Shown here in pieces: positions 52,242 through 63,621 of a stretch of 64,000 nt of DNA (position 1 is the first letter of the stretch; every line of letters begins with the position of its first letter). The notes under the pieces were generated by a model. That model saw only the letters and a list, made by a program, of their open reading frames with translations. It was not told where the DNA came from and made no database searches. The stretch comes from Arthrobacter sp. PAMC25284. GTDB taxonomy: Bacteria > Actinomycetota > Actinomycetes > Actinomycetales > Micrococcaceae. Both the position numbers and the translations under genes were made by a program. The stretch covers positions 3,720,001-3,784,000 of the forward strand of contig NZ_CP080382.1 of the NCBI RefSeq assembly GCF_019443425.1, read 5' to 3'.

Positions 52242-53836
52242 CCGCCATGAACGCAACCCCCATGAACGCAACCCCCATGAACGCAACCCCCGGGCACCGG
52301 GCCGGGCCGGGTTCGCCGCTGGCACCGGAGTGGCTGCAGGTTCCCGCGGACCTGAATGCCCTCCAGGAACCGCTGTGGGCAGCCGGTGTCGCCCGGAACA
52401 ACGACGGCGAACTCAGCATCGACGGGCTCTCCGTCAGCGAGCTCCAGCGCCAGTTCGGCACACCGTTATTCGTGATGAGCGAGACGGACTTCCGGGCCAG
52501 GGCCCGGGCGTTCAGCGACGCCTTCAACGAGGCCTTCGCGGACATCTGCGGCGGCGTGGACGTCTACTACGCCGGTAAATCGTTCCTGTGCACCTCCGTT
52601 GTCCGGTGGGTGGAGGAAGAAGGGCTCCGGCTCGACACCGCCTCCGGCGGGGAACTCGCCGTCGCGGCCCGCGCGGGTATTCCCGGCGCCGACGTCGCGC
52701 TGCACGGCAACAACAAATCCGACGCCGAGATCAACCGGGCCCTGGACATGGGACTGGGCCGGATCGTGGTGGACAGCCTGGCCGAGCTGGACCGGGTTGC
52801 CGCGATCGCCGCCCACCGGGGTGACACCGCCAAAGTGATGCTCCGGCTGACCCCCGGGGTCCACGCCCACACCCACGAGTTCATCGCCACCGCGCACGAG
52901 GACCAAAAGTTTGGTCTCTCAATGGCCGGCGACTCCACCGAGAAGGCCGGGTTGTCCGCGGCCGAGGAAGCCGTGGCCGCAGCCGCCGGCTACGGCAGCA
53001 TCGAACTGCTGGGCCTGCACTGCCATATCGGCTCCCAGATATTCGAACCCGACGGATTCGCCCTCGCCGCCGTGAAGCTGCTGGAGTTCCTGGCCGCCAT
53101 GCAGACCAAGTACTCAATTGTGCTGCCGGAGCTGGACCTCGGAGGCGGCTACGGGATTGCCTACACGCCGGTGGACACGCCGCGGCCCGCAGCGGACATC
53201 GCGCAGGCGATGGCCGCCGTCGTCCGGTCCAAGTGCGCGGAGCTGGACATTGTCCCGCCCCGGATTTCAATCGAACCGGGCCGCGCCATCGTCGGCAGCA
53301 GCACGTTTACGCTCTATGAAGTCGGCACGCTTAAGACCATCCGCGTTGATGCCCCCGTCGCAGACGACGCTGCAGTCGACGCTGCAGACAGCGCCAAAGA
53401 GGGTGCTGAAGACGGCACCGCAGGCGCCGTCAGCACCGCACGCGGCGCCGCGGCCGGGAAGAACGTTACGCACCCCCGCCGGTATGTGTCGGTGGACGGC
53501 GGGATGAGCGACAACCCCCGGCCGGTGCTGTACGACGCGGATTATTCGGCGATTCTGGCATCACGGACTTCGGACGCGGCTCCGCAGCTGTCCCGCGTGG
53601 TGGGCAAACATTGCGAGAGCGGCGACATAGTTGTTAGAGATGTATATCTGCCCGAGGACGTGGCAGCCGGTGATCTGCTCGCTGTACCGGGGACCGGCGC
53701 CTACTGCTGGGCCCTGTCAAGCAACTACAACTATCTGGCCCGGCCGGGCGTTGTCGCTGTGCGCGACGGATCTGCCCGGCTCATTGTCCGCGGGGAAACC
53801 GAAGAAGATCTGCTCAACCGCGACATGGGAGTCTGA
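52238..53836 (+). CDS. lysA: diaminopimelate decarboxylase
   Basis: A 532-residue PLP-dependent fold-type III decarboxylase that makes lysine from meso-diaminopimelate. The PLP lysine is in VDVYYAGKSFLCTSVVRW, glycine-rich phosphate contacts in LDLGGGYGIAYTP, and EPGRAIVGSSTFTLYEVG and the C-terminal CESGDIVVRDVYLPEDV complete the active site. An Ala/Asp-rich insertion of about 45 residues (residues 370-410) separates two strands. GTG at 52238 overlaps the argS stop; three ATG repeats follow. It leads directly into hom (start one base after the stop). Confidence 0.95.
   Translation: MTAMNATPMNATPMNATPGHRAGPGSPLAPEWLQVPADLNALQEPLWAAGVARNNDGELSIDGLSVSELQRQFGTPLFVMSETDFRARARAFSDAFNEAFADICGGVDVYYAGKSFLCTSVVRWVEEEGLRLDTASGGELAVAARAGIPGADVALHGNNKSDAEINRALDMGLGRIVVDSLAELDRVAAIAAHRGDTAKVMLRLTPGVHAHTHEFIATAHEDQKFGLSMAGDSTEKAGLSAAEEAVAAAAGYGSIELLGLHCHIGSQIFEPDGFALAAVKLLEFLAAMQTKYSIVLPELDLGGGYGIAYTPVDTPRPAADIAQAMAAVVRSKCAELDIVPPRISIEPGRAIVGSSTFTLYEVGTLKTIRVDAPVADDAAVDAADSAKEGAEDGTAGAVSTARGAAAGKNVTHPRRYVSVDGGMSDNPRPVLYDADYSAILASRTSDAAPQLSRVVGKHCESGDIVVRDVYLPEDVAAGDLLAVPGTGAYCWALSSNYNYLARPGVVAVRDGSARLIVRGETEEDLLNRDMGV
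52247..52291 (+). repeat. 15-bp tandem repeat (three copies) in lysA 5' end
   Basis: ATGAACGCAACCCCC occurs three times in a row, encoding MNATP three times. Each copy contains an ATG, so lysA has three equivalent internal starts after its GTG at 52238. Copy number could vary by slippage without changing the frame. Confidence 0.9.
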
Positions 53837-55153
53837 ATGACTGAATTGCGAACCCTGAAAGTAGCCCTGCTCGGCTGCGGCAACGTCGGGGCCCAGGTTG
53901 CACGAATTCTCCTCGAAGACGCCGAGGCGTTGGCCTCCCGGACGGGGGCACGTCTGGAGCTGACCGGCATTGCCGTCCGGAACCTCGACACCAAGCGCGA
54001 CGTCGAACTGCCGCAGGAGCTGTTCACCACCGACGCCGAATCGCTGGTCAAGGATGCCGACCTCGTGGTGGAGCTGATGGGCGGGATCGAACCGGCCCGC
54101 AGCCTGATCCTCAGCGCCCTGCGGAGCGGTGCTTGCGTCGTCACCGGCAATAAGGCGCTGATTGCGCAGGACGGCGCGACACTGCACGAGGAAGCGGACC
54201 GCGCCGGCGTGCAGCTCTCCTACGAGGCAGCCGTTGCCGGGGCCATCCCCATCCTGCGGCCTATCCGGGACAGCCTCTCCGGCGACCGGATCACGCGCGT
54301 GCTCGGGATCGTCAACGGCACCACGAACTTCATCCTGGACCAGATGGACTCCACGGGAGCGCAGTTCGCCGACGCACTGGCCGAAGCACAGCGCCTGGGT
54401 TACGCCGAAGCCGACCCCACCGCCGACGTCGAAGGCCATGATGCCGCCTCCAAGGCCGCCATCCTTGCCGCTCTTTCCTTCCACACCCGGTTCGCCCTGG
54501 ATGATGTCTATTGCGAGGGCATCAGTTCGGTCAGCGCTGCCGACATCGCCGCAGCGAAAGACGCCGGGTTCGTCATCAAGCTGCTCGCCATTGCCGAGAA
54601 ACTCACCGACGAGCAGGGCGCCACGGGCGTCTCCGTCCGGGTCCACCCGACGCTGCTCCCGCGGGACCACCCGCTGGCAGCTGTCCGTGGTGCGTTTAAT
54701 GCGGTCTTCATCGAAGCCGAGAACGCCGGCGAACTGATGTTCTACGGCCAGGGTGCCGGCGGGACCCCGACAGCCTCGGCCGTGCTGGGCGACCTCGTGT
54801 CCGCCGCCCGCCGGATTGTCCTGGGTGGCCCGGCCGGTACGGAAACCACCACCGGCCACGTCGCCGCGCTGCCCATCGACGCTGCTGTCACGAGCTACTA
54901 CATCGGACTCGACGTCGCGGACCAGCCCGGCGTCCTGGCCCGCATTGCCCAACTCTTTGCAGAGCACGGCGTTTCCATCGAGATCATGCGGCAGACCATC
55001 CACCGGGCCGAGGACTCCTCTGTGGAGTCCGCGGAGCTGCGGATTGTGACGCACCGTGCAACCGAGGCTGCCCTGGCAGCAACCGTCGAGGCCGTCAAGC
55101 GCCTGGACGTCATCAATACCGTCACATCCGTACTGCGGGTAGAAGGGGTCTAA
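53837..55153 (+). CDS. hom: homoserine dehydrogenase
   Basis: A 438-residue oxidoreductase converting aspartate semialdehyde to homoserine. The NAD(P) fold is VALLGCGNVGAQVARILLED, the catalytic region has GIVNGTTNFILDQMDSTGAQ and ADPTADVEGHDAASKAAI, and a C-terminal ACT domain (GVLARIAQLFAEHGVSIEIM) allows threonine feedback. The ATG begins directly after the lysA stop. It is followed at once by thrC, giving the common actinobacterial order hom-thrC-thrB. Confidence 0.96.
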   Translation: MTELRTLKVALLGCGNVGAQVARILLEDAEALASRTGARLELTGIAVRNLDTKRDVELPQELFTTDAESLVKDADLVVELMGGIEPARSLILSALRSGACVVTGNKALIAQDGATLHEEADRAGVQLSYEAAVAGAIPILRPIRDSLSGDRITRVLGIVNGTTNFILDQMDSTGAQFADALAEAQRLGYAEADPTADVEGHDAASKAAILAALSFHTRFALDDVYCEGISSVSAADIAAAKDAGFVIKLLAIAEKLTDEQGATGVSVRVHPTLLPRDHPLAAVRGAFNAVFIEAENAGELMFYGQGAGGTPTASAVLGDLVSAARRIVLGGPAGTETTTGHVAALPIDAAVTSYYIGLDVADQPGVLARIAQLFAEHGVSIEIMRQTIHRAEDSSVESAELRIVTHRATEAALAATVEAVKRLDVINTVTSVLRVEGV

Positions 55154-56260
55154 GTGGCTCACCAATGGCGCGGAGTCATCCGCGAATATGCTGAACGTCT
55201 GCCGGTCACCGAGGCTACGAAGGTCATCACCCTCGGCGAGGGCGGCACGCCGCTGGTCCACGCGCAGAAGCTCTCCGAGCTGACGGGTTCGTCGGTGTAC
55301 CTCAAGGTCGAGGGCATGAACCCGACCGGTTCCTTTAAGGACCGCGGGATGACCATGGCCATGACGGCGGCGGTCGCCGCCGGCGCCAAGGCTGTTGTCT
55401 GTGCCTCCACCGGCAACACCTCCGCGTCGGCCGCGGCCTACGCGACGGCGGCCGGGCTGCAGTGCGCAGTCCTCGTCCCCGAGGGGAAGATCTCCATGGG
55501 CAAACTGTCCCAGGCGATCGCCCACGGCGCCACGCTGCTGCAGGTCGACGGCAACTTCGACGACTGCCTGGACATCGCCCGCAAGCTCGGCGAGTCCTAC
55601 CCGGTATTCCTGGTCAACTCCGTCAACCCGGCCCGGATCGAGGGCCAGAAGACCGGTGCTTTCGAAATCGTCGATTCCCTCGGCGACGCGCCGGACTACC
55701 ATGTGCTTCCGGTCGGCAACGCGGGCAACATCAGCGCGTACTGGAAGGGCTACAAGGAGTACGCGGCACCGTTTGAATCCGCCACGGCCGGCACACTTCC
55801 CGCCGTCGCCACGAAAACTCCGATCATGTGGGGCTTCCAGGCCGCCGGTGCGGCCCCGTTCGTTGCCGGGCATCCCATCACCGACCCTGACACCATCGCG
55901 ACGGCCATCCGGATCGGCAACCCCGCCTCCTGGGAGACCGCCGTGGGTGCCCGCGACGAATCCGGCGGAGTGATTGAAGCCGTGACGGATGAGGAGATCC
56001 TGTCCGCGCACCGCTGGTTGTCCGCCCGCGAAGGCGTTTTTGTGGAGCCCGGCTCCGCCGCCGGCGTCGCAGGCCTGATCAAGAAGCACGCCGCAGGGGA
56101 GGTGCCCGCCGGGAAGACCATCGTGATCACCGTGACCGGTCACGGACTGAAGGACCCGCAGTGGGCCCTCCGGACCGAAGACGGCAGCGACGTGCAGCCG
56201 GTCAAGGTTTCCAACGACGTCGTTACCGTCGCCGCAGAACTGGGACTGGAAGCAAAATAG
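55154..56260 (+). CDS. thrC: threonine synthase
   Basis: A 368-residue PLP enzyme that makes threonine from O-phosphohomoserine. The PLP lysine lies in [20 protein letters not shown], the glycine loop in [20 protein letters not shown], and the phosphate-binding loop is [20 protein letters not shown]. It belongs to the shorter ThrC class of actinobacteria. The GTG start abuts the stop of hom and the next gene follows two bases later. Transcription with argS-lysA-hom is likely. Confidence 0.96.
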   Translation: MAHQWRGVIREYAERLPVTEATKVITLGEGGTPLVHAQKLSELTGSSVYLKVEGMNPTGSFKDRGMTMAMTAAVAAGAKAVVCASTGNTSASAAAYATAAGLQCAVLVPEGKISMGKLSQAIAHGATLLQVDGNFDDCLDIARKLGESYPVFLVNSVNPARIEGQKTGAFEIVDSLGDAPDYHVLPVGNAGNISAYWKGYKEYAAPFESATAGTLPAVATKTPIMWGFQAAGAAPFVAGHPITDPDTIATAIRIGNPASWETAVGARDESGGVIEAVTDEEILSAHRWLSAREGVFVEPGSAAGVAGLIKKHAAGEVPAGKTIVITVTGHGLKDPQWALRTEDGSDVQPVKVSNDVVTVAAELGLEAK

Positions 56261-56262
56261 CC

Positions 56263-57249
56263 TTGGAAACCACCCTTACCGTCCCCGCCGAGCCGGCTGC
56301 CGTCAATCCTGCGGTGCCGGCCGCGCAGGTGGTCACCGTCCGTGTCCCCGCCACGAGCGCCAACCTGGGACCGGGCTACGACAGCCTCGGGCTGGCCCTG
56401 TCACTTCACGACACCCTCACGGTGGAAACCCTGGCCAGCGGGGAACTGGAGTTCGAGCTCAGCGGTGAAGGGGCGGATTCGCTGCCGCGCGACGCCACGC
56501 ATCTGGTCGCCAAAGCCATCACAGAAGCCCTGCACCGCCTCGGATACCGGCACGAAGGGCTGCGGATCACGGCGGACAACGTCAACCCGCACGGCCGCGG
56601 CCTCGGCTCCTCGGCGTCGGCCGTCGTGGCGGCAGTGTCCGCAGCCAACGCCCTCGTGCCCGAAGCGGCACGCCGCGGCAAGGACTGGATTCTCCAGCTC
56701 ACGAGCGAAATGGAAGGCCACCCGGACAACGTTGCCCCGGCCATTTTCGGTGGACTGGCGCTGTCGTGGCAGAACAGTGACCAGTACAGCAGCACTTGCG
56801 CAACGGTCGCACCGACGGTCATTCCGGTCGTGGCCGTTCCCGATTACGAACTGTCGACCGAGGCCGCGCGGGCGCTGCTGCCGGCCTCGGTGGGTCACCA
56901 CGCCGCGGCGATGAATTCCGGCCGGGCCGCGCTGCTGATCCATGCGTTGACCCGGGACCCGGAGTTCCTCCTGCCTGGCACCGAGGACTACTTGCACCAG
57001 AGCTACCGGGCCCAGGCGATGCGGCCCAGCGCGGACCTGATTGCCGCACTGCGGCGGGCCGGGCACGCCGCCGTCGTCTCCGGAGCGGGACCCACGGTCC
57101 TGGTGCTGGCCGACGGCGAGCAGGACGCCCAGGCGGTACTGGACTTCATCGCAGCCCACACCGCACGCAACACGCCGGAGGTGGGCTGGCGGGTGATGAA
57201 ACTGGCTGTGGACATCGAAGGTGCTAAAGTGGAAGTGCACCGGCGGTAA
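56263..57249 (+). CDS. thrB: homoserine kinase
   Basis: A 328-residue GHMP kinase that phosphorylates homoserine. The N-terminal motif is VPATSANLGPGYDSLGLAL, the phosphate loop HGRGLGSSASAVVAAVSAAN, and the third GHMP motif VVSGAGPTVLVLAD. The start is a TTG 2 bp after the thrC stop; the reading frame is open further upstream inside thrC but lacks conserved residues. This closes the threonine branch of the operon. The gene ends 372 bp before rho. Confidence 0.94.
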   Translation: METTLTVPAEPAAVNPAVPAAQVVTVRVPATSANLGPGYDSLGLALSLHDTLTVETLASGELEFELSGEGADSLPRDATHLVAKAITEALHRLGYRHEGLRITADNVNPHGRGLGSSASAVVAAVSAANALVPEAARRGKDWILQLTSEMEGHPDNVAPAIFGGLALSWQNSDQYSSTCATVAPTVIPVVAVPDYELSTEAARALLPASVGHHAAAMNSGRAALLIHALTRDPEFLLPGTEDYLHQSYRAQAMRPSADLIAALRRAGHAAVVSGAGPTVLVLADGEQDAQAVLDFIAAHTARNTPEVGWRVMKLAVDIEGAKVEVHRR

Positions 57250-57253
57250 TCGC

Positions 57254-57371
57254 GCAACTGTTCACCTTCGCAATTGTTCATCAGCGCAACTGTTCATAAG
57301 ACCGTGATGTTGGCCCTGTAGCCTTTCTCATCTTTTGACGCGTCTCGTCTTCACTGCGTCTCGTCTTCACT
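57254..57371. repeat. tandem 16-bp-period repeats in the rho leader
   Basis: GCAAYTGTTCA occurs at 57254-57264, 57270-57280 and 57286-57296 (period 16), and GCGTCTCGTCTTCACT occurs twice in tandem at 57340-57355 and 57356-57371 (again 16 bp). They lie in the pyrimidine-rich, apparently unstructured 372-bp leader of rho, which holds no gene. A rut-like role in Rho autoregulation is plausible but inferred. Confidence 0.7.
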
Positions 57372-57621
57372 GCGCAATATTTTCCGGTGCCACCTGCTTT
57401 CGGTCTGACGCAGGACTTTGCAGAGCTGCTCTGCACTCCCTCCATGTCAGCCCGCCGTTCCACGTGATTTGGAACGTGCAAGGTGACGCAATATCCGGTC
57501 CTGCTGGCCAATATCCGTCCGGCATGACCGACAATCGCGTCTGCAGATCTGAACTGCAGCGCAGATCAAATCATCGCGTCCAGCTCCCAGTCTGGACGCC
57601 GTCGAGGGGGAAGGATCCTTC

Positions 57622-59760
<2,139 letters not shown>

Positions 59761-59768
59761 CGTCGCGT

Positions 59769-59887
59769 AACCGCTCGAAAATTGGCGGCCCCGCCCCTAC
59801 GCCGGGTGGCAGACGATCTGCGATCGTCAGCCACCCGGCTTCGGCAGGCCCGAAGCCACTCCCAGGCCGCCAATTTTTCGAGCGGTT
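59769..59887. repeat. three-way-junction inverted-repeat element between rho and prfA
   Basis: Outer arms AACCGCTCGAAAATTGGCGG CC (59769-59790) and their mate (59865-59887) pair over 22 bp apart from one extra A. Inside are two further hairpins: GCCGGGTGGC/GCCACCCGGC (59801-59810/59830-59839) topped by GACGAT/ATCGTC, and CTTCGG/CCGAAG (59839-59844/59850-59855). No ORF and no T-run. It resembles a small transposable or REP-like element, but could also be a structured RNA. Confidence 0.7.
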
Positions 59888-59946
59888 GTTGGTTTAATCG
59901 AACGTGCCGCCGTAACTAGACTTGTAAAAGTCGAAAGAGGTTTGAA

Positions 59947-61020
59947 ATGTTTGAGTCCGTACAGGGCCTGCTGGATGAGCACAACGCGATCCAGGCCCAG
60001 CTTGGGGATCCTGCTGTTTACGCCGACCAGCGGCTGGCCCGGAAACTGGGGCGCCGTTCAGCTGAACTGAACGGCATCGTCGAGGCGTACCACAAGTGGC
60101 ATGCCATCCAGGACGACCTCTCAGCGGCCAGGGAAATGGCGGCAGAGGACCCGGAGTTCGCCGCCGAAGTGCCCGAGCTTGAGGCGGCCCTCGAGACCAC
60201 GGCGGCGCGGCTGCGCCGGTTGCTCATTCCCCGCGACCCCGACGATGCGCGCAATGTGATCCTTGAGGTCAAGGGCGGCGAAGGCGGCGACGAAGCGGCC
60301 CTGTTCGCCGGCGACCTGCTGCGGATGTACAGCCGCTATGCTGAATCCCGCGGCTGGAAGACCGAACTGATTTCCGCCACCGAATCGGACCTGGGCGGCT
60401 ACAAGGACGTACAAATGGCGGTCAAGGGCAGCTCCAACGACCCGGCCGAGGGCGTTTACGCCCGGCTCAAGTTCGAAGGCGGCGTGCACCGCGTGCAGCG
60501 CGTGCCCGTGACCGAGTCGCAGGGCCGTATCCACACGTCGGCCGCCGGCGTGCTGGTGCTGCCCGAAGTGGACGAGCCCGAAGAGCTGGACATCAACCAG
60601 AACGACCTCAAGATCGACGTCTACCGCTCCTCGGGCCCCGGCGGGCAGTCCGTCAACACCACGGACTCCGCAGTCCGCATCACCCACCTTCCCACCGGGA
60701 TCGTGGTGGCGATGCAGAACGAGAAATCGCAGCTGCAGAACCGCGAAGCCGGAATGCGCGTGCTCCGCGCCCGCATCCTGGCGCACCAGCAGCAGATTAT
60801 CGACGCCGAAAACTCCGCCCAGCGCAAGTCGCAGATCCGCACCATGGACCGTTCCGAGCGCATCCGCACGTACAACTACCCGGAAAACCGGATCGCGGAC
60901 CACCGCACCGGTTATAAGGCCTACAACCTGGACCAGGTCATGAACGGTGACCTGGAGCCGGTGATCCAGTCCGCGATCGAGATGGACGAACAGGCCCGCC
61001 TGGACGCCATCGGCGACTAG
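59947..61020 (+). CDS. prfA: peptide chain release factor 1
   Basis: A 357-residue RF1 that recognises UAA/UAG stop codons and releases the peptide. The catalytic GGQ is in [20 protein letters not shown], and the region preceding it carries [20 protein letters not shown] in the recognition domain. It is of normal RF1 length. AAAGAGG lies 6 nt upstream of the ATG and a TAGACT box lies a little upstream. It is followed by prmC, which methylates this GGQ glutamine. Confidence 0.96.
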   Translation: MFESVQGLLDEHNAIQAQLGDPAVYADQRLARKLGRRSAELNGIVEAYHKWHAIQDDLSAAREMAAEDPEFAAEVPELEAALETTAARLRRLLIPRDPDDARNVILEVKGGEGGDEAALFAGDLLRMYSRYAESRGWKTELISATESDLGGYKDVQMAVKGSSNDPAEGVYARLKFEGGVHRVQRVPVTESQGRIHTSAAGVLVLPEVDEPEELDINQNDLKIDVYRSSGPGGQSVNTTDSAVRITHLPTGIVVAMQNEKSQLQNREAGMRVLRARILAHQQQIIDAENSAQRKSQIRTMDRSERIRTYNYPENRIADHRTGYKAYNLDQVMNGDLEPVIQSAIEMDEQARLDAIGD

Positions 61021-61053
61021 CCGCGGGTTCCTGCGTTTTATGACAGTGCAATC

Positions 61054-61917
61054 ATGACGGTGCCGGCAGCAGGTCTCGCCGAGGCGGTCCGGGACGCGGC
61101 GGCGCTCCTTGCGGCCGCCGGTGTGCCGAGCCCGCGGGTTGACGCCGAGCTTCTGGCCGAGCACCTGCTCGGCGTTGGTCTCGGGCGGCTCCGTGCCCTG
61201 ATGCTCGGCGATGCCCCCGTGCCGGAAGGCTACGCGGAGCTCGTCGCCGAACGGGCGCGGCGGATCCCGCTGCAGCACATTACCGGCGTCGCGCATTTCC
61301 GTTATCTGGAACTCGCCGTGGGCCCCGGCGTCTTCATTCCCCGGCCCGAAACCGAGTCCGTGGTGCAGCTGGTGATCGACCGGCTGCAGGGCATGGCGCA
61401 TCCCAAGGTGGTGGATCTGGGCACCGGATCCGGAGCGATCGCCGGCTCGATCGCGCACGAGGTGCCAGGCGCAGAGGTCCATGCCGTTGAGTTCAGCGAG
61501 TTTGCCCACGCCTGGGCGGCAAAGAACCTGCTGCCGCTCGGCGTCGCACTGGTCCGCGGCGACCTCCGCGATGCGTTGCCGGACCACAATGGCAGCTTTG
61601 ACGTTGTGGTTTCCAATCCGCCGTACATCCCGGCGGAAGCCATTCCGAACGAACCCGAAGTAGCGCTGCATGATCCGCCGGAGGCTCTGTACGGTGGGGG
61701 AGCGGACGGCATGGAACTTCCGACGGCGGCCGCCGCCACCGCGGCCCGGCTGCTGGTCCCCGGCGGCTTCTTCGTGATGGAACACGCCGAGGTGCAGGCC
61801 GGCTGGATTGCCACGATGCTGAAACGCACGGGGCACTGGACCGACGTGACGACGCACCGGGACCTCAACTGCAAGGACCGCGCCACGAGCGCGGTGCTCG
61901 CTGCGCCGGCGCCCTGA
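61054..61917 (+). CDS. prmC: release factor glutamine methyltransferase PrmC
   Basis: A 287-residue SAM-dependent methyltransferase that N5-methylates the glutamine of the RF1/RF2 GGQ motif. SAM-binding motif VVDLGTGSGAIAGSIAHEVP, catalytic NPPY motif VVSNPPYIPAEAIPNEPEVA and the N-terminal helical domain (AGVPSPRVDAELLAEHLL, RIPLQHITGVAHF) are typical. It is 33 bp downstream of prfA, its substrate gene. No clear ribosome binding site is visible before the ATG. Confidence 0.95.
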   Translation: MTVPAAGLAEAVRDAAALLAAAGVPSPRVDAELLAEHLLGVGLGRLRALMLGDAPVPEGYAELVAERARRIPLQHITGVAHFRYLELAVGPGVFIPRPETESVVQLVIDRLQGMAHPKVVDLGTGSGAIAGSIAHEVPGAEVHAVEFSEFAHAWAAKNLLPLGVALVRGDLRDALPDHNGSFDVVVSNPPYIPAEAIPNEPEVALHDPPEALYGGGADGMELPTAAAATAARLLVPGGFFVMEHAEVQAGWIATMLKRTGHWTDVTTHRDLNCKDRATSAVLAAPAP

Positions 61918-61974
61918 CCGGCCCGCACGTCACAAGCGTCGGTGCACCTCACGAAGTGATGAAAGAATAGTCAC

Positions 61975-62853
61975 GTGACGACTAGCTACGATTGCTCGGC
62001 CGCAGATCAGCGGGCCGCAGGACTTGAACATGCCCAGCGGGCCATCCGGGAGAACAAGTGCGTGGTGCTTCCCACGGACACGGTGTACGGGATCGGAGCC
62101 GACGCGTTTTCGCCCCTCGCCGTGACCTTGCTGCTGGCAGCCAAAGGCCGTGGCCGGAAGATGCCGCCGCCGGTGCTGATTCCGCGGCTCAACGCCCTTG
62201 ACGGCCTGGCCACCGATGTTCCGGCGGACGCACGGCTGCTGGCCGAGGCCTTTTGGCCGGGCGGCCTGACCCTCATCCTGCATTCCCAGCCCTCGCTGGA
62301 CTGGGACCTCGGCGACACCAAAGGCACCGTCGCGCTGCGAATCCCCGCCGACGAGCTCGCGCAGGACCTTTTGACGCTCACCGGGCCGCTGGCGGTTTCT
62401 TCAGCCAACCGCACGGGCCAGGCCGCCGCGCAGACTGCCGCCGAGGCGGAAGGCCAGTTGGCGGAATCCGTGGAAGTCTACCTCGAGGCCGGACTCCGGC
62501 CCGCCGACGGCGCCGAAGCGCTGCCGTCCACCATCGTCGATGCCACCGCCGTGCCGCTGCGCGTGGTCCGGCCGGGGTCGATCAGCCTCGAGCGCCTGCG
62601 TGCCGTGGTTCCGGGACTGGTTGACGTCGACGGCAACGGTCCCGACGCCGACGCAGACGCCGTCGGCACGGGTACTGCCGCTGCCCCCGATATCGAAAGC
62701 GATGCCAACGCCGGCGCTGACGTCGACAGCGATGCCGACGCCGTCAGCACGGGTGCTGCCGCTGCCCTCGATATCGAAAGCGATGCCGACGCCGGCGCTG
62801 ACAACGCGGGTGGTGACGGCCCGGACATTCACGCAGGACCCGGCACGGCATGA
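61975..62853 (+). CDS. L-threonylcarbamoyladenylate synthase (Sua5/YrdC) with an acidic repeat tail
   Basis: A 292-residue protein of which residues 1-215 form the YrdC domain needed for tRNA t6A (N6-threonylcarbamoyladenosine) synthesis. The conserved stretches are VLPTDTVYGIGADAFSPLAV, AKGRGRKMPPPVLIPR and ALRIPADELAQDLL, and the SUA5-type linker region follows SSANRTGQAAAQ. Residues 215-292 are Asp/Ala-rich and are encoded by an 81-bp duplication, so this tail is likely disordered. It overlaps the TagA/CpsF gene by ATGA. Confidence 0.93.
   Translation: MTTSYDCSAADQRAAGLEHAQRAIRENKCVVLPTDTVYGIGADAFSPLAVTLLLAAKGRGRKMPPPVLIPRLNALDGLATDVPADARLLAEAFWPGGLTLILHSQPSLDWDLGDTKGTVALRIPADELAQDLLTLTGPLAVSSANRTGQAAAQTAAEAEGQLAESVEVYLEAGLRPADGAEALPSTIVDATAVPLRVVRPGSISLERLRAVVPGLVDVDGNGPDADADAVGTGTAAAPDIESDANAGADVDSDADAVSTGAAAALDIESDADAGADNAGGDGPDIHAGPGTA
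62650..62802 (+). repeat. 81-bp tandem duplication in the 3' end of the Sua5 gene
   Basis: The 72-bp segments 62650-62721 and 62731-62802 are nearly identical (offset 81 bp), each encoding the IESDA..AGAD unit. Being in-frame, the duplication adds one acidic repeat to the protein tail. Confidence 0.8.
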
Positions 62854-63611
62854 TGCCGGCCCGCCAGCGCGTCCCCGTGCTCGATGTCGACGCGACGCCC
62901 CTGACGGTTCCCGAACTGACCGATGTCCTCAACAGCTTCATTGCCGAGGGCGGCACCAGGACCGTGGTGGGGCACAACCTGCACAGCGTTACCCTGCTGC
63001 ACTCGGATCCGGACTTCCGGTCCTTTTACGAGCAAAGCGATGTTGTCCTGATCGACGGTGCGCCGGTCCTCTGGTTCTGGGCCACGGCGCCGAACAAGGC
63101 GACCGGGCGTGCACCCGCCATGGACTACCGGCTGGGTTCGACCGACTGGATCCCGGCACTTGCCGACGTCCGGGGGCTGGAACGCATCGCGGTACTCGGC
63201 GCGGGCAGTGCCGCCAACGCCGGAGCCGCCGCCCGGCTCCGGGAGATCGTACCCGGGGCGCAGGTGCACGGAATGCCCGGCGACGACTGGAACCACGAGG
63301 TCGAAGAACGGGCTGCGGCCTGGCTCGCAGGACTGCGGCCCCAGCTGGTGCTGCTGGGTCTGGGGATGCCGCTGCAGGAAAAAGTGCTGCTCCGCCGGCT
63401 TACCGCACTTCCCCCGGCGGTCTACTGCACCGTGGGCGGCGCGATTGATCAGCTCGCCGGAGTCCAGAAACTGGCGCCGCGCTGGATCGGGCGGCTGGGC
63501 CTGGAATGGGCATGGCGGCTCCTTCTGCACCCGCGCCGCGTCGGCTACCGCGTTTTCGGCGAACCGTGGGTCCTGCTCGGGCTGCTGCTGCGCCGTCGCT
63601 TCCGCCGCTAG
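62850..63611 (+). CDS. WecG/TagA/CpsF-family glycosyltransferase
   Basis: A 253-residue glycosyltransferase (GT26). Family features are VLDVDATPLTVPELTDVLNS, the N-terminal core VVLIDGAPVLWFWATAPNK and the C-terminal LVLLGLGMPLQEKVLLRRL (G-x-P-x-Q-E). It transfers an N-acetyl-hexosamine (often ManNAc) to a lipid-linked sugar for wall or capsule polymers. It overlaps the Sua5 gene by ATGA and is convergent with the last glycosyltransferase in the window. The exact donor and acceptor are unknown. Confidence 0.9.
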   Translation: MMPARQRVPVLDVDATPLTVPELTDVLNSFIAEGGTRTVVGHNLHSVTLLHSDPDFRSFYEQSDVVLIDGAPVLWFWATAPNKATGRAPAMDYRLGSTDWIPALADVRGLERIAVLGAGSAANAGAAARLREIVPGAQVHGMPGDDWNHEVEERAAAWLAGLRPQLVLLGLGMPLQEKVLLRRLTALPPAVYCTVGGAIDQLAGVQKLAPRWIGRLGLEWAWRLLLHPRRVGYRVFGEPWVLLGLLLRRRFRR

Positions 63612-63621
63612 GTTCCGCCAG

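Noticed and set aside
53717..56143. 808-codon ORF on the minus strand across hom and thrC
   Set aside because: It is antisense to two clear enzymes with motifs, and its composition (Asp/Gly/Arg, no domains) is that of a GC-rich shadow frame.
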